DNA of 64,000 bases, taken from Ophiura sarsii. Lineage: Eukaryota; Echinodermata; Ophiuroidea; Amphilepidida; Ophiuridae. Shown piece by piece: positions 26,239 to 38,690 of the stretch. Where the stretch lies: assembly GCA_035610835.1 (NCBI GenBank), contig CM069441.1, forward strand, positions 101,801,606 to 101,865,605, in the 5' to 3' direction. The position numbers and the translations under genes are program-made. Position 1 is the first letter of the stretch. The number at the start of each line of letters is the position of its first letter. A model generated the notes under the pieces. It had not been told where the DNA came from. It worked only from the letters and a program-made list of their open reading frames with translations, and made no database searches.

Positions 26239-26250
26239 TATATTATATAG
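26239..26250. repeat. Target-site duplication, right copy
   Basis: tatattatatag directly after the element, followed by gtcttaatttatgcctaa, which continues the arm 1 sequence (reverse of 6001-6018). Confidence 0.7.
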
Positions 26251-26865
26251 GTCTTAATTTATGCCTAAGCTAAATTTTCCTGTCGTCACAGGACCACTAT
26301 ATATAGTCAGCGTCATAATGCTATGGACATCATTCCATCCATACGTGCGTGTGTACGTTCGCGCGTAAACCTAGTGAAAGTGCGTACCGGACGCTTTCAA
26401 AAATGACCGTGCGTATCGTGATTGGTCAATCTTGAATTCGTCACGCGCATGCATGCATAGTTGGTCTCACATTTCATGCATCTGGACGCAGCTCCGCGAA
26501 CAAAACAAAACGCGCTCGCGTGAAATAGCTTGAATCAGGGAGCTTATATAATGGGAGAGGAAATTCGAATCGCAAAATTGAAGCCTCCCCATATATGGGC
26601 ATGTGGGCGTGAGTACGCGCGATGTAACTCTTGAGATGACGGCGCACACTCATTAGCATACTTTAGACGCGTGATGTAACTCTTGTAACTTATTAGCATA
26701 GTTTAGACGCGTGATGTAACTCTTGGAACGGGGGCGCTGTCACGCTAGAGGCTTCAATTTCGGCAATGGGAGTCTGTGTACAGAGGCACCGGCCTGCTTG
26801 AATTGTGTCCATAGCATTATAACAGTGACTATAACACAAAACTGGCGAACAGTACCGTATCAGTG

Positions 26866-27104
26866 TTATCCACCCTCGCCAGTAGCAGAACACTCTCCAG
26901 GAAAGGTTTTCACCTCGCACAAAGTTATAATTTCAGTATTTGTTGCCGGATGATGAACACTAATATAACGTCCCTCAAGTTCACATTCCACTTCTATGAC
27001 ACTGGTGGCGTCAATTGTTTCCATGGTGATGCCGGGACCGCAATCTGAATTGTTTCTGTCAGGATCTTGCCCTATTCGAACGACTGCGCCTGCTAGGCGA
27101 TGTT
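26866..27104 (-). pseudogene. Copy 2 F-type lectin terminal exon
   Basis: 239 nt, identical in length to copy 1, open to TAA (26868-26866). Encodes HRLAGAVVRIGQ, NNSDCGPGI (Pro of NPDCG lost) and ITLCEVKTFPGE. It would not be reached by translation because of the upstream stop. Confidence 0.8.
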
Positions 27105-27168
27105 CTGTGTCAAGAACAGTGACAGGACCAATCGTTAACGTAAATGCCTTATTTATAATATTGATGCA

Positions 27169-27276
27169 TTCCTGCCGTTGATGGGGTAAACATCGATATC
27201 ACCGGATCGATATCATGACATTCTTCGCCTCGCTTTCGTTAAGCGATATCGATGTTTGCCCCATCAACGGCAGAAA
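27169..27276. repeat. Palindromic element, copy 2
   Basis: Same element in arm 2 (cctgccgttgatgggg ... ccccatcaacggcag), at the same distance from the terminal lectin exon. Confidence 0.7.
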
Positions 27277-28187
27277 GGCATCATTTAATTGTATATAAGG
27301 TATAAAATAGACTAACTTTTGTTAATCAATGATACAATTTTAAATATTAATAATAAGCCGCCCGTGGTTTTGCGGTTTTCGGCTTGCCACGTGTTCGGCA
27401 TCTCATTACGGCGTAATTTGTTATGCGCTGCGTTACGCGTAATATTTTGTTTACAGCCTGGATATATTATGAGAGCGTCCTTGGTCTACAGCAAGCATAA
27501 CTACGCGTCAGCATAGTCTAAAGGACTCGTTTGACCGGACTCGTCAATTCTGAATGCATGTTGATTAAAAGTTTAAAATATCTAAGTTAGACAAATCCAC
27601 AACCGCCCATCGAGATTAAGCGCCGTGTGAATTTGTAGTCCAAGAAAAAATCCAGACAAACAAACAAACAAACACACAAAAAAAACCCGAAACCCCCAAA
27701 CAAACAAACAAACACTTCTGTAAGATACATGTCAGATGGAAGCCATTGTCATGCTTGTGGCAACAAACAGTATTGCATAGGTGAGGATATGGGAGATCGT
27801 TTGGGCATTTGATCTCTCGACAATCGTTTCATCGCACTACATGAGAAGCAACAAGGTCAGGAGGAAAAGGAGTATTCGATCTAACCACAATTAATGTTTA
27901 AACAATGAACTATAGTCTAAAGGACTCATTTGACCTTTTATGACAACCATAATACATCAAAATTAGCATTTTTCCAGTGGCAGAAACGAAAATTACAATT
28001 TTTACCACAAGTGACGGTTTTTAACTTTGACACGGGTGTAATGATTGGCTTTTAAGGAGCACACAACGAATTTGATCCCCGTAGACTTTACACGTTAAAT
28101 GGTGGCCTATTAAAACGTAAAAAAGTAAATCGATATAATTATAAATAAATGATTTCTATATAATTACACACATCACAAAAGGTTTTA

Positions 28188-28256
28188 CTTGCCATCCAGG
28201 ATTTGACCTCCGGATCACTAGACCGGCGCTGTATCAATTGATCTAATGTGTCAGGT
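28188..28256 (-). repeat. tRNA-Thr-like repeat, arm 2 copy
   Basis: The complement contains gcgccggtctagtgatccgg followed by aggtcaaatcctgg, so part of the T arm is deleted relative to 4224-4296. Confidence 0.45.
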
Positions 28257-28710
28257 GGAGAATCCTATTCTCTAACATCTTCTAAAAAATCAATTATTTT
28301 CTTTAAATTTATCAAAAATTGTTTTTTAATTATTTTGTAAAAAATGTTGCTTTTAATTCGAAAAAGAATGGGTCGATCGGGTCCGTAATACAGGGTTTTT
28401 TCATCGCCTCAGGAAGAGGTTTTCGGAAATGAATCCATAATCGGCTTACATAATAAACTTAAACAATAAATCGATATGAGCAAATGATTTCACTGACTTA
28501 TCATTTACTCATTTTTGGAAACAATTGTTTTCAAACCCCGAGCTACAATAATTAAATTTCCGTTTTTAAGTGACATGGTGAGAGGGTCCCCGTATTCAGG
28601 GGTTCCTATATTGACATGGCAGAAATTGAGTACCAACAACAACAAAAAAGCACAAAACGCTGACGGTTTCTTTTATTTTTTAAATGTACATGAATTATTA
28701 CACAACTTAC

Positions 28711-28812
28711 TATAAGAACCAAGTCTGTTGTAAAGCACCACTTTACCAATGCATGCGCTTTAACGGAGATCCACCATCCACCAATCGCCTTCGGGATCAC
28801 TCAATTTTTTTG
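28711..28812 (-). pseudogene. Copy 2 F-type lectin middle exon with nonsense codon
   Basis: 102 nt, same borders as copy 1. The frame reads ...WWMVDLR then TAA where copy 1 has CAA (Gln), and NRLG replaces NRLD. The stop is a single C-to-T type change on the coding strand. Confidence 0.82.
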
Positions 28813-29149
28813 CTATTAAGGTAAGGATAAAATGTTTAAGGATGGTATAAGTATGATAAGCAAGAACGACATGCATTCCGGCAATATGACACCGCGCTTG
28901 TATTCAAGATTTCGACCAATATTCCTTCTATTCACCCTAGCATCATCAAGAATTCACAGACGATAATGCTTCTTCGAAAGCATTTTCCTCCATGACATAC
29001 AAAATGTACATAACATACCGCTTGATGACATAGATACCGGGTGTTCCAAAAGTGTCGATATCTTTTTGAAGTTTTCTCCCGTAAAATAATTCGCAGTAGT
29101 ACAAAACTTAAAGCAGATTTGGGTAGAGAAACTTGTCGAATTAAAACTA

Positions 29150-29182
29150 GCGGGAGGCCCGTCCTTTGGACGGGCTCCCGCT
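29150..29182. repeat. GC-rich hairpin, arm 2 copy
   Basis: gcgggaggcccgtcctttgg followed by acgggctcccgc, the inverted partner of the hairpin at 3251-3282. Confidence 0.65.
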
Positions 29183-29613
29183 TGTTAGTAGCGCCTACCA
29201 GATAGACATCTACAAAATGAAATAACACATAAGTATCAAATAAACAAAATTGGTAAGAATATATTGATAAGTTAAAATATAATGCATATACCTATTTTCT
29301 GACCTGAAATTGAATGCTTCCCGTCATTACCCCAAGCTATATCCCATGGTGTATACTTTAAAGACACCAAACTATTTCATTACACCACACTATTTCATTA
29401 CACCTCGTGACCCCCCCCCCCCCCCCCCCCCCTGTTACATAATTTAGTATCACAATTCGTCATTAAACCCCCTGCCTCCAATACCACATTACTTCATTAC
29501 ACCCTGCCCCGTGGCTTATCTCAACCCCAAAGGACTAACCGTAACTATCGCCCGTAAAGCGCAGCGTATTTCTCCAATATTGTCCCGCCTGTGTGTGTAG
29601 GGTTGCGTTTGTA

Positions 29614-30028
29614 AATCACGGCTGTTTGACTGTCCGATTTATAATTAAAATTATGGAATAAAAAAAGATTACATAGTGGCCCAGTTATGGTTTGACCTGA
29701 TTTAGGTAGCGCTAATGAATACGAGTATACCGTGAAAATTTCACGAAAATTGTTCGGGCCCTTTTTAAATTATCGGCATTTTCTACTTTACACACATTTT
29801 ACATGTAACTCTATGGGAAATGTGGCCGACGAGGGCGCTATTGTAGTAAATAATAATATTCAAAGCTCTATTTCTCAGAAATGGCACCAACAAATGTTCT
29901 GAAATTTCTACAAAAGATGGCCAGTATATTCAGGTACTTGAATAACTTAAAACCAGAACCGGGCCAGCAAGTTACGGTGTTCTCAGAATAAAACGGACAA
30001 ATTATGTGGGATCAAACAGCCGTGAAAT
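29614..30028. mobile_element. MITE-like element with TCACGGCTGTTTGA ends
   Basis: tcacggctgtttga (29616-29629) and tcaaacagccgtga (30012-30025) are inverted, with ctgtccg/cggacaa just inside. About 410 bp, no coding capacity. Confidence 0.65.
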
Positions 30029-30287
30029 ACCTGCAAACGAGGACTTCAAACGAGGACGCACCTTCGTCCTCGGTTAGATTAACTGAAATTTCCCGTTATC
30101 AACCACCCAAACGATGTCGCTATGTTATTCCCATTCTAATCTGAGGCAAGTCCTTGGTTTCATTGATAAAAATCTGTTACACGTTTTTTTTTGGCCATTT
30201 ATAGCTTTAGCGGCACGCCCGTCTTTGGGATATATGTCACTATATAGGGGAGTCTTTTTTTTTTAACTCGAGAAAATATTTGCACCC

Positions 30288-30707
30288 AAATAATACGGTG
30301 TTTGTAGTAAAACACGTACACGCGTACGCGTACGTACGATTGTACAGTCACGCACGGCCTCTGTGCATGTACTTCACAATGGTAAAAAGATACCGCCTAT
30401 ACATTTGTGTGCAGTCAAGCTTATACCCGGTGTTTTATCTTATCTGACCAATTTCAATTCTCCTTAATACCACGTGGCGAAGGCGGCTTTAGACCCTCAA
30501 TTGACCAGCAGTGGTTAACGATGGGAGCCCAATTCTCAATTGGTACTCCGCACGTCGAGCCTCGTGCCCTACGGGGTTAACGGGATGGACCGTGAGTACA
30601 GCAAACGACAGGTTGCATTACAATGGTACAAGTAGTAGGGAGAATTCAGAATGATCAATCGTACGTACGTACGTACGCGTGTAGTGTTTTAAAAACACCG
30701 CAAATAA
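30288..30707. mobile_element. MITE-like element with CGTACG-rich inverted ends
   Basis: aataatacggtgtttgtagt..cgcgtacgtacgattg at the left is inverted at the right (caatcgtacgtacgtacg..gtgttttaaaaacaccgcaaataat). The ends are rich in alternating cgtacg. No protein. Confidence 0.65.
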
Positions 30708-30994
30708 TATGTGTGCTGCATCTAAATAGTTATGCTCAAGCAAATTCCTCTTTGAATGTTGAACGACATTAGGTCTATAGTGTATATGAATTTTCCGTCA
30801 AAATGGGAACCTTTCATTTCCCTTCCTCTCTCTCCCCTCTCTCGCTCCATCTTTTCAAAGTGCATTATACTTCGCTTTATTAGTGAAAATATTGTTCTAC
30901 AGCTCGAAGAAAAAATGTGTACATGGACTTCGACAACACAGATAGCTGTGGTCTTATAGTTTACTACAAACATGACAAACTCTCTTAGTCTTAC

Positions 30995-31105
30995 CTGTAT
31001 GAGTGCAATCGTATGAACTAGCGGGTATGATCCCATCAATGGCCAGCTCTGAATATCGACTGATATAAGTACTAATCTGACTGGTTTTGCCACATCGAAT
31101 TATTT
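30995..31105 (-). pseudogene. Copy 2 F-type lectin exon, N-terminal part
   Basis: 111 nt, phase 1-1, open: EIIRCGKTSQISTYISRYSE, then LAIDGII and CTHT. It lies about 80 nt downstream (on the minus strand) of the ATG/CAT microsatellite. Confidence 0.78.
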
Positions 31106-31182
31106 CTGTATATTGAAAAGAATGAAACAACTCAGAACTCAGCAAAAATAACGACGGTGACGCCGACCCCGACGCGACGACG

Positions 31183-31522
<340 letters not shown>

Positions 31523-32048
31523 CACCTCGTTCATTAAAATTGAGTAGATAACTGATGGTATGACTGTTTATAATTGTTCAACAAGCCGGGATGACTATTA
31601 GCACCTGCAGCATTGTAGTGCAATGTGAGAATGCTTGTGTCCATTCCCAGTGAACCATTGAATAGCGCTACATGTATCAGTGCTTTCAATAACGCACAGT
31701 GTACACAGGAAAACAATTTCATTACAATGTAATTTGGTCCCAACAATTTTCGCCACATCTCGTTAATTAAATGATCATGAATTCAAAATGTTCCAATCAA
31801 TTGTATGAATGAGGTGTCAGATTCTGAGGAACAAATTTCCCAAGAAATTATACATTTCAGATTTTTAATATAGGTAAAAGAGTTAGAATACAATGGTAAA
31901 CTAGCACCTGGCTAGGTACTTGTTATGGAGGTATTATGCCTCCACTGAACTGATACAAATATTTAATACAAAAAACAGTCTAATGCTCATTCTAAATAGT
32001 TGCCTAGTACAAAGATATCATCGCCCGAAAAGGATCAATATAAAACTA

Positions 32049-32618
32049 TACACCTGGAAGAAAGTATCGCACATTTTTTTGTTGCTTATAAATTCAGCAT
32101 ATACGAAGAGGTCACCGTTGATTTGTTTTGTTTATTTGACTTAGGTCAACACTTCCGCAATATTGCTTGAGTTATTTGAACTTATTTAAAATTTGACCTA
32201 TTTTGACCTTTGACCCCATAACCGTTGGGCGTACGAAAAAGGGAGTTTTTTCATGTTTGAGGACAATCGGGCAACTTTTGAAATTTGACCCAGATGACCT
32301 TTGACCTTGGAAGACTTGAATGTGTTACCAAGGATTACAACTATGGAGATTAATCATCGGGCCTCTCAATATCGCGTTATACCCAGACTTGTTTCACGCA
32401 TGTTTTTTGGACAAAAAATGCATTTCCCCCTTGGCCTTGAAAAACATTGCATCGATTACGTCACAAACTCAAATGTGGCCCTTGTATCGCATAACATTTT
32501 GCTGGACAGTTTACGCAAACAAATGATCCTTAATATCACACCATGGTGGCAAAAGTCGAGGCCACATTTGCACTTTGCAACAAAAAACTAGCGATGCGAT
32601 ACTTTTTTTCCAGGTGTA
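32049..32618. mobile_element. Foldback MITE (GTATCGCAC family), internally deleted copy
   Basis: Ends tacacctggaagaaagtatcgcac and gcgatactttttttccaggtgta. The right half matches the elements at 42061-42829 and 58131-58904; most of the left inverted arm is missing. It directly abuts the GACTAGC element at 32617. Confidence 0.7.
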
Positions 32619-33653
32619 CACTGAAACTTAAATTGGTCAACCTGACTAACTTAAAGCTATCCAGATGGTGCTCATCTTGACTAGCTTTATCCGAGTCCAG
32701 CAATGCTGGACTAGCTTTACGTTATTCACTCGACTAGCTTGATGTTAGTCCGTCCTAAGCTGGACTAGTTTAGGCTAGTCGCTAAACTAGTTTAGGCTAT
32801 TCGCTGGACTAGTTTAGGCTAGTCGCTCGACTAGCTTTAAGTTAGTTCAGATGGTGTCCATCTTTACTAACGTAAGGTTAGTCAGGCTAACTTGACTAAC
32901 GTAAGGTTAGTCCGGCTTTGCTCGACTAACGTAAGGTTAGTCCAGCTCAAACCATATAGTAGATCACGCCTGACATAAATTGTTCACGTTGCGTAGCAGT
33001 ACTTGGTTTCGCCACGGGTGATTGCTCTGCTGTCTGTTCAATAGCAATCGTATTGACCATGTTGTTGGCGGGCTGCTGGCTACAGTGTTAGCTGTAGTGG
33101 ACTGGTCAGCCATGGCTGACCCGTTAGCGTTCGAAATGCCCGCGCTACCGTCGTTCTTTACAGTTAGTTTTTTCCTACTCCGTCATTCCAAACAAAATGT
33201 AGCCTAAAATAGTCTACAGATGTTGGCAAACACTATGATGTACACAATATGGCCACACAATGAAATAACTACGGCAAATTACGTCTGGATGCTAGCAAAA
33301 CCGGACCGGCGATGACGTACGTCTTACCTGCATGCCGCCATTGATATTTTATCTCAGTGCCTTGACGAACCTAAAGCTAGTCTAGACAGCTTGACTAACC
33401 TAAAGCTAGTCTAGACAGCTTGACTAACCTAAAGCTAGTCAAGCCAGCTTGACTAACATAAGCTAGTCCAGGAACAGACTAGTCCAGCAGAACAAATCAA
33501 GCCGGACTAACCTTAAGCTAGTCAAGTCGGTCATAACCTATCCAGCAGGCTTGACAAACCTGCTTGACTAGTTTATGCTAGTCCAGCAGGCTTGACTAAC
33601 CTGCTCGACTAGTTAGTCCAGCCTGTGTCTGACAAGTTTAAGTTTTCAGTGTA
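32617..33653. mobile_element. Foldback element built of GACTAGC/GCTAGTC motifs
   Basis: Ends tacactgaaacttaaattgg and ttaagttttcagtgta are inverted. Both ends are filled with repeats such as gactagctttaagttagt and aagctagtctagacagcttg, while the middle (32950-33350) is ordinary sequence. No protein was recognised. Confidence 0.75.
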
Positions 33654-33878
33654 TATAAAATCAGGGCAGACAGCCATCAGAACTCTCATTTTTCATCTGA
33701 GCTCTTAATAGTTTTCAAACCGAAATACCTAGGAAGGCTTTCATAAGCGGTAATAGTGCAGCAAATCACATTAGCTCATTATATTTCTTTATTATGTCCC
33801 AACAAAACCTTGACAAAGAATCAACGTTAATAGCTATTTTAAAACTAAAATTGATTGACTTGTGAATTTGAAACCTAC

Positions 33879-34130
33879 CTGTTGCTGTTACCGTCACGGT
33901 AACATTAAAGCTGACGGACGCCGCATTTCCCGAAGGATCAGTAGCCGTATATGTCACCAAAGTATCTCCATATGGTAAGATGTCCCCTGGTGCATGACTT
34001 GAGGATAGAGTATAATATCCAGAATTATCACTAACCATGGGTTCTATCCAGTTAACGGTGTCATTATCTGCGCAAGCCGGGATTATGTGTAACACATCAG
34101 CTATACCAGCAAAGACCGGATTCTCGATAT
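33879..34130 (-). pseudogene. Copy 2 HYR-b exon
   Basis: 252 nt, phase 1-1, open, with acceptor tgttctgcag and donor gtaggt on the minus strand. Same length as copy 1 and nearest to it in sequence (IADVLHIIPACADND). Confidence 0.8.
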
Positions 34131-34924
34131 CTGCAGAACACACAAACACACAAATATTGCAATGATGTAACATACTCGTCTACAACGTCAGTTTTTAGTT
34201 TTGCGGGTGCAGTTGTATAGATTCCCCTGTCCTTATTTCTGGGGTTTTTTTCTTCTTTTTTCCGGATACACTAACAATAAGTGCAACATACGCAACAAAA
34301 TCACTGCACAGAGAAAGATTGTGAGTTTTTCATTCAGATTCAGTTTCAGTTTTAGTTTTATTTACCAATAATTATATAGAGTCAGGTAGCCGAGGAGATG
34401 TGGCAAAAATGCTGTAGAGATTACAAATGACTATATTGTATGGTGAACGACGTTGCGACATTATGTACGCATTTGCATTGGTCAGCAGTTAATACTTTTC
34501 TGACACTGTTGATGTCACATGCTTTCAAATCTAGCTTTGATTGTAGTTTCTTTCACATTTACGAACCTGATGAAGACTCTATTCCAAACATCAAGTGCTG
34601 TGCAGCAACTAAATATAGGTACATCCAATGGTGGGCTGACCAAAATCAGAGCTGAGCTCACCAATATTTTTGGCCACCCTTAATAAATCATTAAACGCAA
34701 CACAATCCAATAGTTGTATATCCACCAGATGTTTAGTTTTCGAGATGTAGGGCAAAATAGGTCAAAGGTCAACATTTTTCTCACGTTCTTTGTACAGAGA
34801 TCAAATTCTCAAAATTGATACGCAACAAAATCCTTGCACAGAGAAATACCATGATTTTTTCATTTAACATCTTTGGATCGGAAACTACTATACAATGAAT
34901 AGAAACAAATGGGATTTGACTCAC

Positions 34925-35179
34925 CTTCAATGCTTACTACAAAGGACTGTGTGAAGGAATTGCCTGCCATATCTACAGCCGTATATCTCACTATCGTTTC
35001 CCCAATACTTAGAACTACTCCTGGTTTATGGTTTGATGTTAGACTGACTAATGTATTATGTGGACCATAATAATCCGATGCCGTTGGCTCTTCCCAGAAT
35101 ACTTGAGTGTGAGCCATACCGTTGTCGGTGGTTAAGGTCATGTTTGGTGGCATACCAACAATAACGGGGAATTCTTTAT
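34925..35179 (-). pseudogene. Copy 2 HYR-a exon
   Basis: 255 nt, phase 1-1, open. Begins DKEFPVIVGMPPNMTLTTDN and ends FTQSFVVSIEG. Only a few residues differ from 51121-51375. The exon itself is intact; it is called pseudogene because of lesions elsewhere in this copy. Confidence 0.8.
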
Positions 35180-35713
35180 CTAAATAAATCAAATATAAGT
35201 CATTTATTGACAACTAATTGATAAATTCAACATCTGATCGGGTAGATCTTATACTTATCGACCTAATGGTAAGAATTCGGCGCATTCCAGTCACACTCTT
35301 ATGGAAGACATGACTTTAATTTTCCACACGGGGGAGTGTAGATTTCCAATGGAGCCACCCATGCAGATAATATCATTTGAAATTCACACTCCTTGTGGGG
35401 AACATAAAGGTATTGTCTTCCATAGGGTGTATGGATTTCAAATGGAATAGCCCCTTGACCGAACCCGCAACACAGAGATTAGAAAATGGCGAGTGGATGT
35501 TGGCTATATAACTAGTACCATGCAACACTTGGAAGTTAGTGAAAGTCAATTGTGCCCGAAATATTACACATTAAATTACATCGAAGAAGAAAACCAAATA
35601 TTGATCGTAAATACTTGTAACAACATCCATGCCCGCCCCATCAGCATGATAAGTGACCAGACTTAAGGTCCTAATATAAGCATGAAATTAGACGGTCCCT
35701 AGAATTATCCAGA

Positions 35714-36296
35714 ATTGATTCCGAGAAGGAAGAACAACTGCTCACTGTATCCTACCTCTCCGAAAATTTCAGTGGGGAAAAGCTGAATAAACTTTTAGAA
35801 ATCTATGAAGATCATTTGATAGCATGCACAGATGCAAAACGATCAATAATGAAGCAAAATGCAAAATTCCGGAAAAGGTACAAACAAGGACAATTGTTAT
35901 TTCTCAAGGACGGAGAAACAGGCCTACAGAAAACAGAAATCCTATATTGCTGGAATTTACACTTAGAAGAGCAATAGATGGACGAAATGAATCACTAGGA
36001 TTTAAACCGGAAGCAATAGATGGACGAAATGAATCACTAGGATGTAAACCGGAAGCAATAGATGGACGAAATGAATCACTAGGATTTAAACCGGAAGCAG
36101 ACTACTGGATGAAAGACATGCATCCGGTAACTGTGACCGATTTGACTTCGCCAATGATATCAGTTTGCGCGCCTGCTATCGATCCTTTGATGATAGACAC
36201 AATGAAGCAAAGTCCTGTCTGAAGATACTGACCAAACTAAGTACATACTTCAACCAAGTCCATGCACTAGTTGGCATTGAGACAAATGGTGGATAA
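35714..36296 (+). pseudogene. Degraded coding relic of unknown family with 42-bp triplication
   Basis: Three overlapping frames look coding in turn: 35714-35977 (ENFSGEKLNKLLEIYEDHLI, then TDAKRSIMKQNAKFRKRYKQ), a second frame to 36222 containing IDGRNESLGFKPEA three times, and a third at about 36090-36296 (DRFDFANDISLRACYRSF, then LVGIETNGG and TAA). This pattern suggests an old protein-coding fragment with indels, probably from a mobile element; I do not recognise it. It lies antisense to the HYR gene, upstream of HYR-a. Confidence 0.45.
35971..36096 (+). repeat. 42-bp tandem repeat, three units
   Basis: gcaatagatggacgaaatga...ccggaa repeated at 35971, 36013 and 36055 with one difference (t/g). 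The partner copy near 50000 has a single unit, so the triplication is specific to arm 2. The period is a multiple of 3. Confidence 0.9.
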
Positions 36297-36346
36297 ATTC
36301 ATGAAGAAGTTCAGTCAAGCACCTCGGCGCATGGATAGAACGCACA

Positions 36347-36892
36347 GGGCCCGGGGGGCACTTGTATACGAAGGTGGATATCATGCTCGTTAAAAAAACG
36401 CGTAAAAAGGGTACATCGCTTGGGTATCAAAAACGGCAAAAATCGGATAAAGGGTATGTTTTGAGAACTTCCAATACGTGTTTAGGGTACTTTTTCAAGA
36501 TTTAAAAGAAACATAAAAAATCCCCCTGTAAATCAAAACATTGATTGTACATTGACACGTGCAGTTTGATAATATATTCCTTGAAATAAAGCACATAGAA
36601 ATATTACTTTAAAACACAAACGAGTATTTATTTAGTTATTGATGGCCTGTAGGGTATGATAACAAGAAAAATATTTATACTTGTTAAGGGTAGGAAAAAT
36701 GGTAAATTACTTGTTTAGGGTGTCTGTGGCGCATGAGAGAAATACTTGTTAGGGTCCATTTTCAGAGGGCATACATGAGCATGATATCCACCTTCGTATA
36801 CAAGTGCCCCCCCCCCCCCCCCACCCTCCCCCTCTCCTACATGAGCATGATATATACCTTCGTATACAAGTGCCCCCCTCCCCCGGGGCACA
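36347..36892. mobile_element. MITE-like element with GGGGGGCACTTGTATACG ends
   Basis: Left end ggggggcacttgtatacgaa..ggtggatatcatgctcg, with two inverted copies at the right (36772-36822 and 36838-36890) ending in poly-C and ccccggg. No coding capacity. Confidence 0.7.
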
Positions 36893-37139
36893 GGGAAGGA
36901 TAGCAAATAACCGTTAGTTGTATATGTTATACGGCTGCATAGGCGGCGGAAGCGGAGGAAGGGGTGCGGCGAGGGAGACTAGTCTCGCATACATTTAATC
37001 ACACACTCTCTTAATTCCAAAGACATTGTGATGCATACATGGATTAATATCTGTATTTATGAATATATGTATTGTATTATGATCATGCTGTGCAAAAGGT
37101 GTGAATGATTGAAAATAAATTTTAAAGAAAAACATCAAC

Positions 37140-37665
37140 GCAGCTCTTGCATTTGTTCAGTGTATTGACCTTTCTTTCTGCTGGTCACCATGACAAGGCC
37201 TTCTCGATATCTGTTGACCAATTTTTTACCTAACTTGGTCAGTCGTACCAGGCTTTAGGGAACCACCACTAAGGTTATGAAAAACAATGGGATACGTGTC
37301 TTCTGAGGGCACCTAGGGACAATTTTATCAACATTAATTTAAAATAAAACTTATCCTACTATAATTAGTAGCATAAAAAAGTCGCAAAACAGTAAAAGGC
37401 CACTAAAACTGACAAAGGTCTCAGAAACAGAAAATGTATGTCAAAAAACAAATAAAGCTCTCAACCACTAAACCGGAGTCGAAACAGAAATATGTCTAAA
37501 GATTTGAACACAATCTAGAAATATGACAACAAACTGAAAATTAATAAAAAAAGTTTGAACATTGAAAGCTCTAAAAAAACCAAATAACGATACGTAAAAA
37601 CATTTAAAACAAGCTCGAAATCAAAAGTTGAAAACAGTCTCAACGCTCAATACAAGTTAATGGGC
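37140..37665. repeat. Conserved upstream segment of copies 2 and 3
   Basis: ttgttcagtgtattgacctttc...ctcaacgctcaata is the inverse of 47475-48050, which lies 290 bases upstream of the copy 3 start codon. The match breaks at about 37140/48050, where the arm 2 copy skips the sequence holding exons 1 and 2. Confidence 0.75.
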
Positions 37666-38001
37666 GGTAGGTATCCGAGATATAAAAAAATATCTACGAT
37701 GAAATAATGGGTCCAATAAATAAGATCTACAAAGTTTAACAAAAATAAGTTCCCCTAGAATATTTTTGTTATTTTTAAAATGAGTTACTCCATCGAAACG
37801 ACTTTTGGCTACATGATGTACGTGTTCACAGCAACAATAAAACGGGACTATAAATACGCAGGTGTTGTAATGCTTGAATGAGCACACATTGAATGGAGGA
37901 ATACCTCAATTCAAAAGTTGCTAAATGATGTATTGAAGAATGATGGTTAAGCAGCTTGAACCACGGTCTTTGCTTTAACACCGCATTTTTCACCTTTTGA
38001 A

Positions 38002-38229
38002 ATGAGTCCATTACTTTTTATTCTTTATGTTAATGATATGACCAGTACTTCAAATGTTCTTGATTTTATTTCATTTGCTGACGATACCACTATTCTTACC
38101 TCACATAAAGATATTGACATCCAAATAAGTTTTGTGAATACTGAACTGAAAGAAGAAAGCAATTAGTTTAAAGCAAATAAGTTATCTGTGAACGCCAGCA
38201 AAACAAATTATATGATTTTGGGACACAAC
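38002..38229 (+). pseudogene. LINE reverse-transcriptase relic, inverted partner
   Basis: Encodes MSPLLFILYVNDMTSTSNVL, SFADDTTILTSHKDID and, after a TAG, FKANKLSVNASKTNYMIL. It is the inverted counterpart of part of 45413-46007, and both share the TAG stop in SN*FKANKLS, so the stop predates the duplication. Sequence after 38229 is unrelated. Confidence 0.78.
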
Positions 38230-38299
38230 CTCATATCAAATTACAATAAGATTATTATTTTTTGTGTACTGTCCTTAAACACTTAATCCAAAACTAAAA

Positions 38300-38690
38300 T
38301 ATCTCAAATTTCATATCTCCTATTCATTAGATTCTTTTCGATTACTGTCCTTCGTCTTGTCCGTTAGTCTATTTTGATGTAGTAACTTTTTACTTCATTT
38401 TAAAGTAAAAGGTCGAGTAAATACTATTTAACTAATGTATAAATAAAGAAAACCTTGTACTAGGAATCTCAAGCATTTTCTTTTTTTCAAGATCGAAATT
38501 GAGAATCTTGAACATGTTGAACTTTTGCATGTTTGATGGTAATTGCAGGGTATCCTATTAGATCAGATATTGATGAATCATGATACCGAGAATAGTTTTA
38601 GTTCAATAAGTAGAATGCTGAAATCGCTGGCATTAACATAAAAAATATCAGTCAGAAAAACATTATTTTAGGAAAGAATCCTGAATACTT
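38300..38690. repeat. Interspersed repeat related to 8700-9000 and 16370-16640
   Basis: gaatagttttagttcaataagtagaatgctgaaatcgctggcatta recurs at about 8790-8850, 16500-16575 and 18310-18355 in one or the other orientation. Non-coding. Confidence 0.6.
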
